From NCBI GenBank assembly GCA_003599505.1, contig QZKO01000023.1, positions 1-55,395 of the forward strand: DNA of 55,395 bases, read 5' to 3'. The notes under the pieces are model-generated. The model was given only the letters and a program-made list of their open reading frames with translations. It was not told the origin of the DNA and ran no database searches. Both the position numbers and the translations under genes were made by a program. The stretch's first letter is position 1. Every line of letters starts with the position of its first letter. This DNA is from Nitrospiraceae bacterium (GTDB taxonomy: Bacteria; Nitrospirota; Thermodesulfovibrionia; UBA6902). Shown here one piece after another: positions 25,386 through 35,025 of the stretch.

Positions 25386-26744
25386 ATGACCACAAACTTC
25401 GACAAATACGATACTGCCGTCAATTACCTCTACAGCCTGCAGAAGCACGGCATAAAACTGGGGCTGGCGAACACGGAAAAAATGATGCGCATCCTCGGAA
25501 ATCCCCACACCTCCTTCCGTGCGGTCCACATCGCGGGGACTAACGGGAAAGGCTCCACGTCCGCGGCAATCGCTTCAATCCTTCAAGAGAACGGTTTTAA
25601 AACCGGTCTGTTCACTTCTCCTCACCTTGTCAGTTTTACCGAGAGAATACGGATAAATAATACCCGGATAGAGGAAGCTGAAGTTATAAAGATTGCATCC
25701 CTGGTCCATGATTCCATAAAAAGGACTGACTTGACCCCGACATTCTTTGAATTTGTCACGGCTATGGCATTTCATTACTTTTCTGAGAAGAATGTTGATT
25801 GGGCCGTCATTGAAACAGGGATGGGAGGACGGCTTGACGCCACAAACATCATTAAGCCCGAGGCAAGCGTCATCACAAATATAAGCCTTGATCACAATGA
25901 GTTTCTCGGCGGCGCGCTTGCAGATATCACCCGTGAAAAAGCAGGGATAATTAAACCCGGGATACCCGTGATAACGTCTTCAGGAAAACCCGAAGTTACA
26001 GGACAGTTATCGGACATAGCGGAAAAGCGCGGTTCGGAAATTCATGTATACGGCAGGGACTTTAAAGGCTCGCTGCTGAAGATGGACGCCGGCCATATAT
26101 CCTTTGATTATGCCGGCTGTAATAATTACAGCGGCCTCTCGATGCCGCTCACAGGGCGGTATCAGCTCTACAACGGCTGCGCGGCGGTAAAGACATGTGA
26201 AGTCCTCAGAGAGAGGGGGGTCTCCATTTCAGACAACGCTGTCAAAAAAGGCCTGCTGAATGTCCGTCTCGAAGGCCGTCTGGAATGTGTATCGGAAAAC
26301 CCCCGCGTCTTCGTCGACGGCGCCCACAACCCGGAGGCGGCGGAATCTCTCGCCGACTCGATAGGGGAGCTTTTCCCCCGTAAAAAAGTTGTTCTTGTCA
26401 CGGGCATCATGGCCGACAAGGACATCAGGGGGATACTCCAGCCGCTAACAGGGATTTCGGAAACCGTCATACTGACAAAGCCCGCTTACGAAAGAGCGGC
26501 CCCCCCTGAAAGACTCATGGATGACCTCCTGTCACTAAAAAAAGCCGGTCTTGATGTCCCCCGTTTATTATTGACGGCCCCTACTGTTGCGGAGGCGCTT
26601 GAGCTTGCAAAAAAACACTGCGCGGAAGATAATATCATCCTTGTAACCGGTTCCTTTTATACCATAGGAGAAGTCAAGGAGATTTTTGGCGGCAGGGGGA
26701 TATGGTCGACTCTACGGGAAGGATTCGCAGGAAGTGACAACTGA
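25386..26744 (+). CDS. folC: Folylpolyglutamate/dihydrofolate synthase
   Basis: Adds glutamate to dihydropteroate and folates with ATP. 452 residues with the P-loop HIAGTNGKGSTSAAIASIL near residues 45-65, FTSPHLVSFTERIRIN, ETGMGGRLDATN, the Mg-binding TNISLDHNEFLG, and the C-terminal ligase domain with FVDGAHNPEAAESL. It lies 77 bp after accD with no visible ribosome site and overlaps the likely lptD start by 11 bp, so folC and lptD are probably coupled. Confidence 0.95.
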   Translation: MTTNFDKYDTAVNYLYSLQKHGIKLGLANTEKMMRILGNPHTSFRAVHIAGTNGKGSTSAAIASILQENGFKTGLFTSPHLVSFTERIRINNTRIEEAEVIKIASLVHDSIKRTDLTPTFFEFVTAMAFHYFSEKNVDWAVIETGMGGRLDATNIIKPEASVITNISLDHNEFLGGALADITREKAGIIKPGIPVITSSGKPEVTGQLSDIAEKRGSEIHVYGRDFKGSLLKMDAGHISFDYAGCNNYSGLSMPLTGRYQLYNGCAAVKTCEVLRERGVSISDNAVKKGLLNVRLEGRLECVSENPRVFVDGAHNPEAAESLADSIGELFPRKKVVLVTGIMADKDIRGILQPLTGISETVILTKPAYERAAPPERLMDDLLSLKKAGLDVPRLLLTAPTVAEALELAKKHCAEDNIILVTGSFYTIGEVKEIFGGRGIWSTLREGFAGSDN

Positions 26745-28764
26745 CACGATAAAACAGGCGTCCCGCCTGATAATATTTTTCTGCTTCCTCCTGGTCGCCG
26801 CCGCGACGTCCGCTGAAGAGCAGACAACTATTGCTTCGGACCGTCTCGAATATATCTCCGCAACAGATACGTACATAGCAACAGGCTCCGTCAACCTGGT
26901 CTTCGGAGACAAAACCCTTGCCGCCGACGAACTGCGTCTTGACAACAATACCTCAGAATCTGTCGCTTCCGGCCATGTTGTTTATGAGGACCCTGAGGCC
27001 ATTCTGCAGGCGGACCGGATAGAATTGAATTTCGGAAACAAACTCGGAACGGCTTATAACAGTTCTATCTTTTATAAAGAGCATAATTTTCACCTCCACG
27101 GGAAAAATATCAAAAAAACCGGGGACCGGAGTTTCTACCTCGATAAGGCAACCGTCACAACGTGCGATGCAGAGCCTCCCCCGTGGCATATCGCGGGCAA
27201 AGACATAAAGGCAACCCAGCATAAGAGCCTGAGCGCGCGCCATGCAAGGCTTTATGCCGGGAATTTGCCTGTTCTGTATACACCATATTTCTGGGCGCCT
27301 ATTTCAAGGAAACGCCAGACAGGGTTCCTCTTCCCGTCCCTGGGTTACAGCAGCACGAGGGGGTCCTATTATAAACAGGGGTTTTTCTGGGCCATAAAAG
27401 AAAACCAGGATGTGACCCTTTATCTCGATTACTATTCTGAAAAGAAACTGGCCGAGGGGCTTGATTACCGGTACATTTTAACGCCCGATATAAACGGTGA
27501 ATTCTGGTTGTATCGCGCGCGAGACGATGAACCGTCCAGAGACCTTATTGAAGTCAAGTCCTATCATAGCCTGAAACTGCCGCATAACGTATCCGCCTCT
27601 CTGAAAGCGCACGCGGTCAATGAATTCGACTATTATGAAAGGCTCGATGCCACCTCATCCGGAAGGATGGGCCTTGCATCCGGTGGAACAGACCCCTTTG
27701 GTTTTGCTTCTGAGGAGAGACTGCAGAAGTATCTTGAATCCGACCTGCATGTATCAAGGCCCTTCAATGCCGGGAGGACCTATCTTTTGGCCCAGGCAAG
27801 ACAAAGTCTGGAAGGCAGCTCGGCTGAAGTTCCCCAGTCCCTTCCCGAAATAGGATTCATCATCAACACCTTTTCCAGGGGGCCGTATTCTTTTAACGCA
27901 GCCTTTAAGGGGGTAAATTTCTGGAGAAAAGACGGGCAGAAAGGATCGAGACTTGATATTAATCCGAACTTTTATCTCAGTCTCGGCAGGCTGGTCAACT
28001 TTACACAAAGAGTCGGGTTCCGGGAGACAGCCTATTTCCTCGATGAGCCCGCGGCGCACGAAAACAGGCTGCTTTTTGACCTCAGCACCACGCTTACAAC
28101 CAGACTTTCCAGGCAATACGCTTCATTCATCCATATCATTGAGCCTTCAGTGGAATACGAACATATTCCATCCGTTAACCAGGACAATATCCCGTTCTTT
28201 GACTCTGTCGATTTTATACCTCAGACAAGCAATATTAATTTCTCCGTTACCAACAGGATATCAGGATGGACCCGTCTGAACCTCGAATCGAGGTTCAGGT
28301 TCTCTCAGAGTTACAGCCTTCTTGATATCGCGAAGCCTTTTTCACCGCTGCTGGCAGAGGCCGCGCTGACAAGCGACAAAGTGGATTTCTATGCCAACGC
28401 GTCATATGACGTGCATGACAGGCTGGTGGCTGAAACCATAACCTCTGTGCTCTTTAAAAACAAAAAAGGGTATATTGGAATAGGCGAAAATTACAGGCGG
28501 TCTTCATCACTGGACCAGGTCACTTTTGAGGCAGGCCTTTACAGCCCCATTTCAGTTAACGGAAACCATATACCTGTCGATATGCACAGCAAATTATGGT
28601 ATGACCTGAAAGGAAACGGGGTACAGGAAATCAATATCAGAAGCGCCTACACACATCAGTGCTGGGGATTTTCGGTTTCCTACACAAGAAGGCCTGACGA
28701 ATACCAGGTAGCATTCGCTGTCGAGCTCAAAGGGCTTGGGACCTTGCGGGTGGGGACCCTGTAG
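26734..28764 (+). CDS. lptD: LPS-assembly outer-membrane protein LptD
   Basis: Outer-membrane protein that places lipopolysaccharide in the outer leaflet, together with LptE. I choose the GTG at 26734, overlapping folC, because it is followed at once by a signal peptide (residues about 1-29, LIIFFCFLLVAAATSAEE); the TTG at 26686 would add 16 residues before it. GGAAGGA lies about 11 nt upstream. Next comes the periplasmic OstA/LptA-like beta-jellyroll (about 30-140: IASDRLEYISATDTYIATGS, VYEDPEAILQADRIELNF). The LptD barrel follows with the conserved YTPYFWAPISRKRQTGFLFP. At about 676 residues it is shorter than E. coli LptD. Shows the host makes LPS. Confidence 0.9.
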   Translation: MTTDTIKQASRLIIFFCFLLVAAATSAEEQTTIASDRLEYISATDTYIATGSVNLVFGDKTLAADELRLDNNTSESVASGHVVYEDPEAILQADRIELNFGNKLGTAYNSSIFYKEHNFHLHGKNIKKTGDRSFYLDKATVTTCDAEPPPWHIAGKDIKATQHKSLSARHARLYAGNLPVLYTPYFWAPISRKRQTGFLFPSLGYSSTRGSYYKQGFFWAIKENQDVTLYLDYYSEKKLAEGLDYRYILTPDINGEFWLYRARDDEPSRDLIEVKSYHSLKLPHNVSASLKAHAVNEFDYYERLDATSSGRMGLASGGTDPFGFASEERLQKYLESDLHVSRPFNAGRTYLLAQARQSLEGSSAEVPQSLPEIGFIINTFSRGPYSFNAAFKGVNFWRKDGQKGSRLDINPNFYLSLGRLVNFTQRVGFRETAYFLDEPAAHENRLLFDLSTTLTTRLSRQYASFIHIIEPSVEYEHIPSVNQDNIPFFDSVDFIPQTSNINFSVTNRISGWTRLNLESRFRFSQSYSLLDIAKPFSPLLAEAALTSDKVDFYANASYDVHDRLVAETITSVLFKNKKGYIGIGENYRRSSSLDQVTFEAGLYSPISVNGNHIPVDMHSKLWYDLKGNGVQEINIRSAYTHQCWGFSVSYTRRPDEYQVAFAVELKGLGTLRVGTL

Positions 28765-28769
28765 CCGGC

Positions 28770-29537
28770 TTACTCCGCGCTTTTCTTGGCCTTATTCCAC
28801 AGAATATCCATTTCCTCAAGGGTCATATCAGTGAGTTTTCTGCCCTGCAGCTCTGCTTCCTTCTCCATGTAATTGAACCTGTAAATAAATTTTCTGATCG
28901 TCTTCCTCAGCGCGTCTTCGGGGTCCACTTCAACAAAATTCGCGACCCTTACCATAACAAAAAAAATGTCCCCCAGCTCATCCTCTATCTCATCCTTATC
29001 ATCCTTATCCAGGGCCTCCTTCAGCTCTTTTATCTCCTCGTCGAGCTTTGCGAACACATCCCCGATTTTTTCCCAGTCAAAACCGGCCCTCGTCGCCTTT
29101 ATCTGAAGCTTCCGGGCCCTTAAAAGCGCGGGTAGAGATAACGGCACCCCTCCGATAGCGGACTTATGGTCTTTCCCTTCCTTCTTTTTATGCTCCTCCC
29201 ACCACACCTTCACGTCTTCTGAAGTCTTCAGCACCCTGTCGCCGAAGACGTGAGGGTGTCTCTTCACCATCTTTTGCGCGATACCGTCAATAACTTCGTG
29301 AATGTCAAAAATCCCCTCTTCCCTTGCAAGCTGGCTTTGCAATACTATCTGAAAGAGCAAATCTCCGAGCTCTTCCTTTATGCCTTCGGCATTGTCTTCG
29401 TCAAAGGCGTCAATAACCTCATAGAGCTCTTCGACAAGAAACGGTTTAAGGGACTCCCGGGTCTGTTCTTTATCCCAGGGACAGCCCCCGGGTCCGCGCA
29501 GTTTCGCGGCAATTTCAACAAGGTCCTGAAAATTCAT
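28770..29537 (-). CDS. mazG: Nucleoside triphosphate pyrophosphohydrolase MazG
   Basis: Hydrolyses (d)NTPs to NMP and pyrophosphate, a clean-up and stringency role in the cytosol. The 255-residue protein has tandem MazG folds: the first with GGCPWDKEQTRESLKPFLVE, EELYEVIDAFDEDN and EELGDLLFQIVLQSQ, the second with DDKDEIEDELGDIFFVMVR and WEKIGDVFAKLDEEIKEL. The EExxE and ExxD metal-binding patterns are present in both. It is convergent with lptD, 5 bp apart. Confidence 0.95.
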   Translation of the reverse strand: MNFQDLVEIAAKLRGPGGCPWDKEQTRESLKPFLVEELYEVIDAFDEDNAEGIKEELGDLLFQIVLQSQLAREEGIFDIHEVIDGIAQKMVKRHPHVFGDRVLKTSEDVKVWWEEHKKKEGKDHKSAIGGVPLSLPALLRARKLQIKATRAGFDWEKIGDVFAKLDEEIKELKEALDKDDKDEIEDELGDIFFVMVRVANFVEVDPEDALRKTIRKFIYRFNYMEKEAELQGRKLTDMTLEEMDILWNKAKKSAE

Positions 29538-29593
29538 TTGAGAAGTATATCAGATTTCGCTTGATAGAGGCTAACAAATTACAGTAAAATGCT

Positions 29594-30205
29594 ATGGGAA
29601 AAGGAAGAGTTAAATTCGAAGCACGAAATACGGATATGCAAAAAACCGTTACTTATTTTGAAAAAACAGGCCCTGAAAATACTGAAAAGTGTCTCGAAAT
29701 AGCTGGCAGGGCCATCGATGAATCAGGTTATAAGCACATTGTAGTAGCTACCACAAGCGGCAGCGCAGGGGTGCTCTTTGCTGAAGGTTTAAAAGACAAA
29801 GACGTAAATCTCGTTGCGGTGACCCACTCAAGCGGCTTCAAAGAGCCGAACAGCCTTGAACTCACACAGGAAGCAAGGGAAAGGATACAGTCCGCCGGCG
29901 CGACTATTTACACAGGCACCATGATCACGCACAGCCTCGAGACCGCGCTTGCAAAGAAGTTCAGCGGGGTCTACCCTACCCTCCTGATCGCGCAAACGCT
30001 CCGCAGGTTCGGAGAAGGAGTGAAGGTATGCTGTGAGATCGTAATGATGGCCGCTGACGCGGGGCTCGTCCCTGAGGATGATGAGGTTATGGCCGTCGCG
30101 GGGACCGGACGTGGAGCGGATACGGTCACGGTCATACGCTCAGTGACGTCGAAAAGATTTTTAGACCTCAAGGTCCTCGAAATCCTCGCAAAGCCGAGAG
30201 GGTAG
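29594..30205 (+). CDS. Stand-alone pyruvate kinase C-terminal (alpha/beta) domain protein
   Basis: About 190-203 residues matching only the C-terminal domain of pyruvate kinase (PF02887 type): IVVATTSGSAGVLFAEGLK, VNLVAVTHSSGFKEPNS, ALAKKFSGVYPTLLIAQTLR, and VMAVAGTGRGADTVTVIRS at the end. No catalytic barrel or B domain is present, so it is not a pyruvate kinase. In pyruvate kinase this domain binds allosteric effectors such as fructose bisphosphate; stand-alone forms occur in several anaerobes and archaea with no firm function that I know. The start may be ATG 29594 or, better fitting the family, ATG 29636 (MQKTVTYFEKTGPENTE). It is divergent from mazG. Confidence 0.8.
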   Translation: MGKGRVKFEARNTDMQKTVTYFEKTGPENTEKCLEIAGRAIDESGYKHIVVATTSGSAGVLFAEGLKDKDVNLVAVTHSSGFKEPNSLELTQEARERIQSAGATIYTGTMITHSLETALAKKFSGVYPTLLIAQTLRRFGEGVKVCCEIVMMAADAGLVPEDDEVMAVAGTGRGADTVTVIRSVTSKRFLDLKVLEILAKPRG

Positions 30206-30279
30206 AAATAAAACGGTAACTGTATTATTATATTCACATATTTCTGATAATGCATATCGACAATTTAGGGATAACAGCC

Positions 30280-31107
30280 ATGAAAAAACTCTTTCCCGTC
30301 ACGTCACTGCTTCTCCTTATTATTCTCAATATATCAGGCTGCATTCGTAACGAGCCTGCAAAAGAGACAAAAGACCCGGGTATAACGAAAGAAGACGTGC
30401 AGGAAATCAGGGATTTTCAGGCAGAGATCAGGGAAATCCAGACCGGCATGGCAAATTCTATTTCCGACCTGAAGACTACCCTGACAGACATTCAGAATAC
30501 TCAGAAATCAATTCTTGCCGGGCTCTCTGAAATTGAGAAGAAATCCGCATCCCAGGCGGCGCCGCAGGGAAGACCCGCTGTTGATTTCAATAAAGTCTAC
30601 AACCTGCCGGTGGCCCATTCACCGGTAAAAGGCAATAAGAGCGCGCCTGTAACCGTTGTTGAATTCTCCGACTTTCAGTGCCCGTATTGTTCGCAGTTGC
30701 AGACAACTCTCAATGAGGTCCTCAACGCTTATCCCGATAAAGTCAGGCTTGTCTTTAAACACTACCCCTTACCCTTTCACCAGCAGGCCATGAACGCCGC
30801 AAGGGCGTCCGAGGCGGCAAGGGAACAGGGGAAGTTCTGGGAAATGCATGACCTCATATTCCGGAATTTCAATAAACTCACGGAACAATCGTTCAGGGAT
30901 TTCGCGCAGCAGCTTGATCTTAATATGGACAAGTTCGCGGCTGACTTCACTGGAAGCAAATATGACCATCAAATCCAGCAGGACATGGCGCTTGCGAGAA
31001 ACTCGGACGTAAGCGGCACGCCTACTTTGTTCATAAACGGAAAAAGGATGCAGCACAGGTCGTTCAATGACTTCAAACAGACAATCGACGGCATTCTGAA
31101 GAAATAA
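30280..31107 (+). CDS. DsbA-family thiol oxidoreductase, lipoprotein
   Basis: I place the start at ATG 30280, preceded by AGGGAT, rather than 30250. It gives a lipoprotein signal MKKLFPVTSLLLLIILNISGC with Cys21 as the lipidation site. A helical/coiled-coil linker follows (about 35-95, EDVQEIRDFQAEIREIQTG), then a thioredoxin-fold DsbA domain with active site CPYC in FSDFQCPYCSQL, the helical insertion, and the cis-Pro loop in SDVSGTPTLFINGKRM. It should oxidise or isomerise disulfides in the periplasm while membrane anchored. The 13-bp gap to hpt suggests co-transcription. Confidence 0.9.
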   Translation: MKKLFPVTSLLLLIILNISGCIRNEPAKETKDPGITKEDVQEIRDFQAEIREIQTGMANSISDLKTTLTDIQNTQKSILAGLSEIEKKSASQAAPQGRPAVDFNKVYNLPVAHSPVKGNKSAPVTVVEFSDFQCPYCSQLQTTLNEVLNAYPDKVRLVFKHYPLPFHQQAMNAARASEAAREQGKFWEMHDLIFRNFNKLTEQSFRDFAQQLDLNMDKFAADFTGSKYDHQIQQDMALARNSDVSGTPTLFINGKRMQHRSFNDFKQTIDGILKK

Positions 31108-31120
31108 TAATAAACTTATC

Positions 31121-31642
31121 ATGGTAATCGGCAAACCTTTTCTTACAGTTGAACAGATTCAAAACAGGGTGAAAGAACTGGCCCGAAAGATATCCGGCGA
31201 TTTTAACGGAAAGGAAATCCTCGCCGTAGGGATACTGAAAGGGGCCTTTATGTTTTTCGCCGATATTGTCAGGCACATAGACGTCCCGATGAAAATCGAC
31301 TTTCTCATTGCCTCAAGTTATGTCAAATCACAAACCTCGGGTGAAATTAATATCTTTGCGGATGTAAGAGAAGATATAAAAGGCCGGGACGTTCTCCTGA
31401 TCGACGACATAGTCGACACAGGACTCACATTGAAATACATACATGACATGCTCCTCGCAAAAAATCCCGCCTCTCTGAAGATATGCACGTTTCTCGATAA
31501 GAAAACGCGGAGGAAAGCGGACCTGAAGATAGATTATACAGGTTTTGAAATCCCTGATAATTATGTTGTCGGATACGGCCTCGACTTTGACGGCAGATTC
31601 AGAAACCTCCCCTATATCTCAGTATTCAAGGAAAGCATTTAA
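31121..31642 (+). CDS. hpt: Hypoxanthine phosphoribosyltransferase
   Basis: Purine salvage enzyme making IMP or GMP from hypoxanthine or guanine and PRPP. 173 residues, normal size. The PRPP-binding motif VLLIDDIVDTGLTLKYI is perfect. ILAVGILKGAFMFFADIVR and FLIASSYVKSQTSGE match the substrate loops, and the C-terminal DFDGRFRNLPYISVF is typical. Confidence 0.95.
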   Translation: MVIGKPFLTVEQIQNRVKELARKISGDFNGKEILAVGILKGAFMFFADIVRHIDVPMKIDFLIASSYVKSQTSGEINIFADVREDIKGRDVLLIDDIVDTGLTLKYIHDMLLAKNPASLKICTFLDKKTRRKADLKIDYTGFEIPDNYVVGYGLDFDGRFRNLPYISVFKESI

Positions 31643-31933
31643 TTCATTTTATTCAAAGAGCAAGCTTTCCCTGCGCTTCCAATAACATATTTTTGGGCCC
31701 TGTCCTACTGCTCCCCGCATCCCGATAGCCATGGTTGCATGATGTCTACTAAAGTTTCCCGGAAAACAACCGAATATATAGACATTGGGATGATTAACTC
31801 AGGAATGACCTTAGCAATAACTAAGGGAAATCCCGATAAAGAAAAATATAAACCGGGCGGGAAGCATATTAAAGACCATAAACTTTCAAAAACCACCATT
31901 GGTGGACTTAACCTTAAAAGGAGGAACCGAACT
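31643..31933 (+). other. Leader region before the rhodanese gene
   Basis: 291 bp with no gene I can defend. The rhodanese frame stays open upstream to 31739 but lacks family likeness there. A short hairpin CCACCATTGGTGG lies at about 31895-31908, and AGGAGG follows about 9 nt before the chosen ATG at 31934. No riboswitch recognised. Confidence 0.35.
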
Positions 31934-32413
31934 ATGAAAATCACAGGATATTTACTGATCGTGTCATTGGCGGTATTCATGATGGGAGGCGCGTCTTTTG
32001 CCGACCAGTGGTCTGAGGACGTTGTAAAGCAACTGGACGCGATTACCGCGCTTGAACAGGGAAAGCAGGAGATGCCGGCGTCCATGGAGGGAGTGCCGGT
32101 TGTAAACGGCGAAGAAGTGCACAAGATATGGAAGTCGCACAAGGCCGCCATCATCGACACCCGCAACAAGACCCAATATGACACGGAAAGGATCGAAGGG
32201 GCGCATCACCTGTCTTCAGACGACCTCATAAAGGACCCGGCCCTGGCGAACAGCCTTGACAAAGAAAAAGAATACATAGTGTATTGCAACGGCGTCAAGT
32301 GCCCGCGCTCACCGCGCGCAGCCATCATGCTGAAGTCCCTGGGCTTCAAGAAGGTTTACTGGTACAGGGAAGGCATGCCTGACTGGAAAAGCAAAGGCTA
32401 TCCAACGGAGTAA
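31934..32413 (+). CDS. Exported rhodanese-like domain protein
   Basis: I start at ATG 31934, which has a strong AGGAGG ribosome site and a signal peptide MKITGYLLIVSLAVFMMGGA with cleavage near SFA-DQ. The mature protein (about 135 residues) is one rhodanese domain: HKIWKSHKAAIIDTRNKTQY, EGAHHLSSDDLI and an active loop in YIVYCNGVKCPRSPRAAIML with two Cys. Rhodaneses carry sulfur as a persulfide on the loop Cys. In the periplasm the role could be sulfur transfer or thiol sensing. It is followed by a hairpin terminator, so it is probably monocistronic. Confidence 0.88.
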   Translation: MKITGYLLIVSLAVFMMGGASFADQWSEDVVKQLDAITALEQGKQEMPASMEGVPVVNGEEVHKIWKSHKAAIIDTRNKTQYDTERIEGAHHLSSDDLIKDPALANSLDKEKEYIVYCNGVKCPRSPRAAIMLKSLGFKKVYWYREGMPDWKSKGYPTE

Positions 32414-32428
32414 AGAGATAAGGATACG

Positions 32429-32473
32429 GGGGTTCGGGCGATATTTAAAAGCCCGCCCGGACCCCGGTTTTTT
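32429..32473 (+). terminator. Rho-independent terminator after the rhodanese gene
   Basis: Arms GGGGTTCGGGC (32429-32439) and GCCCGGACCCC (32455-32465) pair with one G-U wobble, followed by GG and six T. It ends only 5 bp before the chemoreceptor start. Confidence 0.75.
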
Positions 32474-32478
32474 CAAAA

Positions 32479-34932
32479 ATGACAATAAAGAGCAAACTGA
32501 CGCTGAATGTAATAATTGTCCTCAGCATTGTGGCCGCTGTTTCGGCTACAAGCATCATCGGCATGGGGTTTGTTAAAAGAAAGCTCTTTTACCTTACGGA
32601 GCAGAGTACGCCATATCAGATGAGGACCGTTGAATTCCAGAAGGCCATACAGGAAGTCACCGCCGGCCTGATTAAAGTAAGCGTATCAAAAAATGCAGCG
32701 GAATATGACGCCTATCGCAAAGAGGCCGAAGCGGCCCTGAACGGGGTCAAGAACGCGCAGGCCGCCCTCGAGACTCTGTCGGGCAATACCACAATGTCGA
32801 CATATAAGGAGATGCACGAAATAGCTTCCGAGATCTTCGATATGACACATAACAGACTCCAGGCAGAAGACGAAGCTGAAACGGCAAAAAAGACAATTAT
32901 CCAGAAATTAAAAGAGTCCTCAATCAAATTAAATGAGCTTGACAAAAAGATCAGGAGTCTTCAGCTTAACCGTTCCGCGGCATTTATAGTATCAATGGAC
33001 AACGCAAAAGATATAACAGAGAAACTGAAGCCCGCCCAGTCCCTGCAGTCATCGGTAAAAGATTTGCAGGTTGCCGCCGCTTCAGCGGCAGTGGCCGGAG
33101 AACGAAAGGTTTTGACTGTAATTGAAAATAGAATTAACGTCATTATAGACAGGATTTTAAAGAATGCTCATCTGAAAGAATCAAAGAATGCCTCGGCAAG
33201 CCTGAAAACAACTACAGAAAAGGTCAAAGAGCTTGTTAGGCTGAAGGCTTCCCTTTCAGAGAATGCGAATGAAAACATAATAAAGGAATTTAACGAACTT
33301 AATAAGGAAACCGGGGAAAGGCTGACAGGGGACATGGCTGTTATAGAGCATGATATAAATTCCATAATGGAAACGTTCAAGACAGAGTTTGAAAAACAGC
33401 AGAGCAATCTCGTTCAGGTAAATATAGCGAATAATGTCCTGGGAGGCAACTCGGACCTTATATCACAGGGCATAACAATCGACAGCCTGACTGCGAGACT
33501 TTTTATCTCTTCAACCGATAAAGAGATCAACAGCATCAAACAGGAGCTCGAAAAGATATTCGAGGTCATGGATTCCGTAAAGAAGAACCTGGAAAAATCC
33601 CTTAAAAAACTCAAGGCGGAGGAGGAGCTGAAAATGCTTCTTCAGGCGGAGCATGTCGTAAATTCGACAAAAGGCCTCCTGCTTGCGCGTGACGGCATAG
33701 TGGCAAAACTCCGTCATAAAATGAATATGCAGGAAAATGCGCTGGAGGCCACCGAGAAATTAAAGAACATAGTCGTAAAACAGGCTGAAAAAGGAAGGGA
33801 AACGGTTACCATCGCGCAGGAAGAACAGGAAAAGGCAATCGGCACCGTAAATAAAATGGTCAATTACAGCACGGCCCTGCTGGGATTCATCAGTATCGGC
33901 GTTGTGGTTTTCGGCATAGTTTTCGGCATGTGGGTTTACCGGTCGATTGCGAAACCTTTAACACAGCTTATCCATACTTCCGATGAGGTATCCCACGGGA
34001 ATTTAAAGGACGAGCTGCTCGTTGATTCAAACGATGAAATCGGCACAGTCCAGTCATCAATGTCAAAGATGGTTTCCAATCTCAGGGAAATAGTAGAAAA
34101 AATGAGGGCGGCAACGAGCGGTCTCGCAAGCAGCTCCGAAGAATTATCAGCCACTGCGTCTTTATTGGACAAAAATTCAAGAGAGCAGTCCCTGCAGGTG
34201 GAACAGTCGGCAACGGCCATGACCCAGATGTCGCAGACCATACTGGACGTCGCGAAAAATGCCGCGGACACCTCAAAGACCGCCCATGCTATGCAGGAAA
34301 CGGCGATCCTCGGCAAGGAAGAAATGGACGCCACATTGAATGATCTGACGAAATTTGTTGAGACAATAAAGGAATCCGCGGTCAAAATAGAATCACTGGG
34401 ACAAAAGTCCACTGAGGTAACCAATGTCGTCACCCTGATCAAGGATATAGCGGACCAGACAAACCTCCTTGCCCTGAACGCAGCCATAGAAGCGGCACGC
34501 GCCGGCGAACAGGGAAGGGGATTTGCCGTTGTCGCGGACAACGTAAGGCAGCTCGCGGAGAGGACGACACAGGCAACCAACGATATCACAAGCACGATAA
34601 AAACTATGGAAAAAGAAATAAAGGATTCCGTGAAGGCCATGAAAGAGGAGAGGTCTTACGCTGAAAACGTGCTCAACAGCGTAAAGAACGCCCTGCAATC
34701 CATAGACAAAATAGTCGCGTATGTCGGAGGAGTTACCGATATGGTGCAGAGAATCGCGGCGACAACTGAAGAACAGACTGCAACCTCCGATACTGTCTCA
34801 AACAATATGGAGCATATCTCGGGCGTAACGAGGCATTTGAGCAACTCTGTAGCGGAGATAAAACGCTCTTCGGATGACCTTTCAAAACTTGCGACGGACC
34901 TCAATCTGATGGCGGAATGGTTTAAGGTGTAA
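32479..34932 (+). CDS. Methyl-accepting chemotaxis protein
   Basis: An 817-residue transmembrane chemoreceptor. TM1 is at about 9-31 and TM2 at about 463-485 ([20 protein letters not shown]), enclosing a very large, almost wholly helical periplasmic sensor (about 430 residues, several four-helix-bundle-like stretches). A HAMP domain follows (about 486-540) and the signalling hairpin has the invariant tip at about 653-695 ([20 protein letters not shown], then [20 protein letters not shown]). It would pass a periplasmic signal to CheA/CheW. No che genes are nearby. No ribosome site is visible because a terminator ends just before the ATG. Confidence 0.94.
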   Translation: MTIKSKLTLNVIIVLSIVAAVSATSIIGMGFVKRKLFYLTEQSTPYQMRTVEFQKAIQEVTAGLIKVSVSKNAAEYDAYRKEAEAALNGVKNAQAALETLSGNTTMSTYKEMHEIASEIFDMTHNRLQAEDEAETAKKTIIQKLKESSIKLNELDKKIRSLQLNRSAAFIVSMDNAKDITEKLKPAQSLQSSVKDLQVAAASAAVAGERKVLTVIENRINVIIDRILKNAHLKESKNASASLKTTTEKVKELVRLKASLSENANENIIKEFNELNKETGERLTGDMAVIEHDINSIMETFKTEFEKQQSNLVQVNIANNVLGGNSDLISQGITIDSLTARLFISSTDKEINSIKQELEKIFEVMDSVKKNLEKSLKKLKAEEELKMLLQAEHVVNSTKGLLLARDGIVAKLRHKMNMQENALEATEKLKNIVVKQAEKGRETVTIAQEEQEKAIGTVNKMVNYSTALLGFISIGVVVFGIVFGMWVYRSIAKPLTQLIHTSDEVSHGNLKDELLVDSNDEIGTVQSSMSKMVSNLREIVEKMRAATSGLASSSEELSATASLLDKNSREQSLQVEQSATAMTQMSQTILDVAKNAADTSKTAHAMQETAILGKEEMDATLNDLTKFVETIKESAVKIESLGQKSTEVTNVVTLIKDIADQTNLLALNAAIEAARAGEQGRGFAVVADNVRQLAERTTQATNDITSTIKTMEKEIKDSVKAMKEERSYAENVLNSVKNALQSIDKIVAYVGGVTDMVQRIAATTEEQTATSDTVSNNMEHISGVTRHLSNSVAEIKRSSDDLSKLATDLNLMAEWFKV

Positions 34933-34940
34933 TTCAGAAA

Positions 34941-35025
34941 TGCCGGAGACCGGACTTGAACCGGTACGTTCTTTTGGAACGAGGGATTTTAAGTCCCTTG
35001 CGTCTGCCAATTCCGCCACTCCGGC
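34941..35025 (-). tRNA. tRNA-Leu (anticodon UAA)
   Basis: The minus strand gives an 85-nt class II tRNA: acceptor GCCGGAG pairing with CTCCGGC plus discriminator A, D-arm GTGGCGGAATTGGCAGAC, anticodon stem-loop GGGACTTAAAATCCC with TAA, long variable arm CGTTCCAAAAGAACG and T-arm CCGGTTCAAGTCCGG. CCA is not encoded. It ends 8 bp from the chemoreceptor stop and is convergent with it. Confidence 0.96.

Noticed and set aside
26686-26733. Upstream TTG start for lptD
   Set aside because: It would put 16 non-hydrophobic residues before the signal peptide; the GTG at 26734 gives a normal export signal.
33936-34640. 234-codon frame opposite the chemoreceptor
   Set aside because: Antisense shadow of the conserved signalling hairpin; Ser/Ala-rich with no signature.
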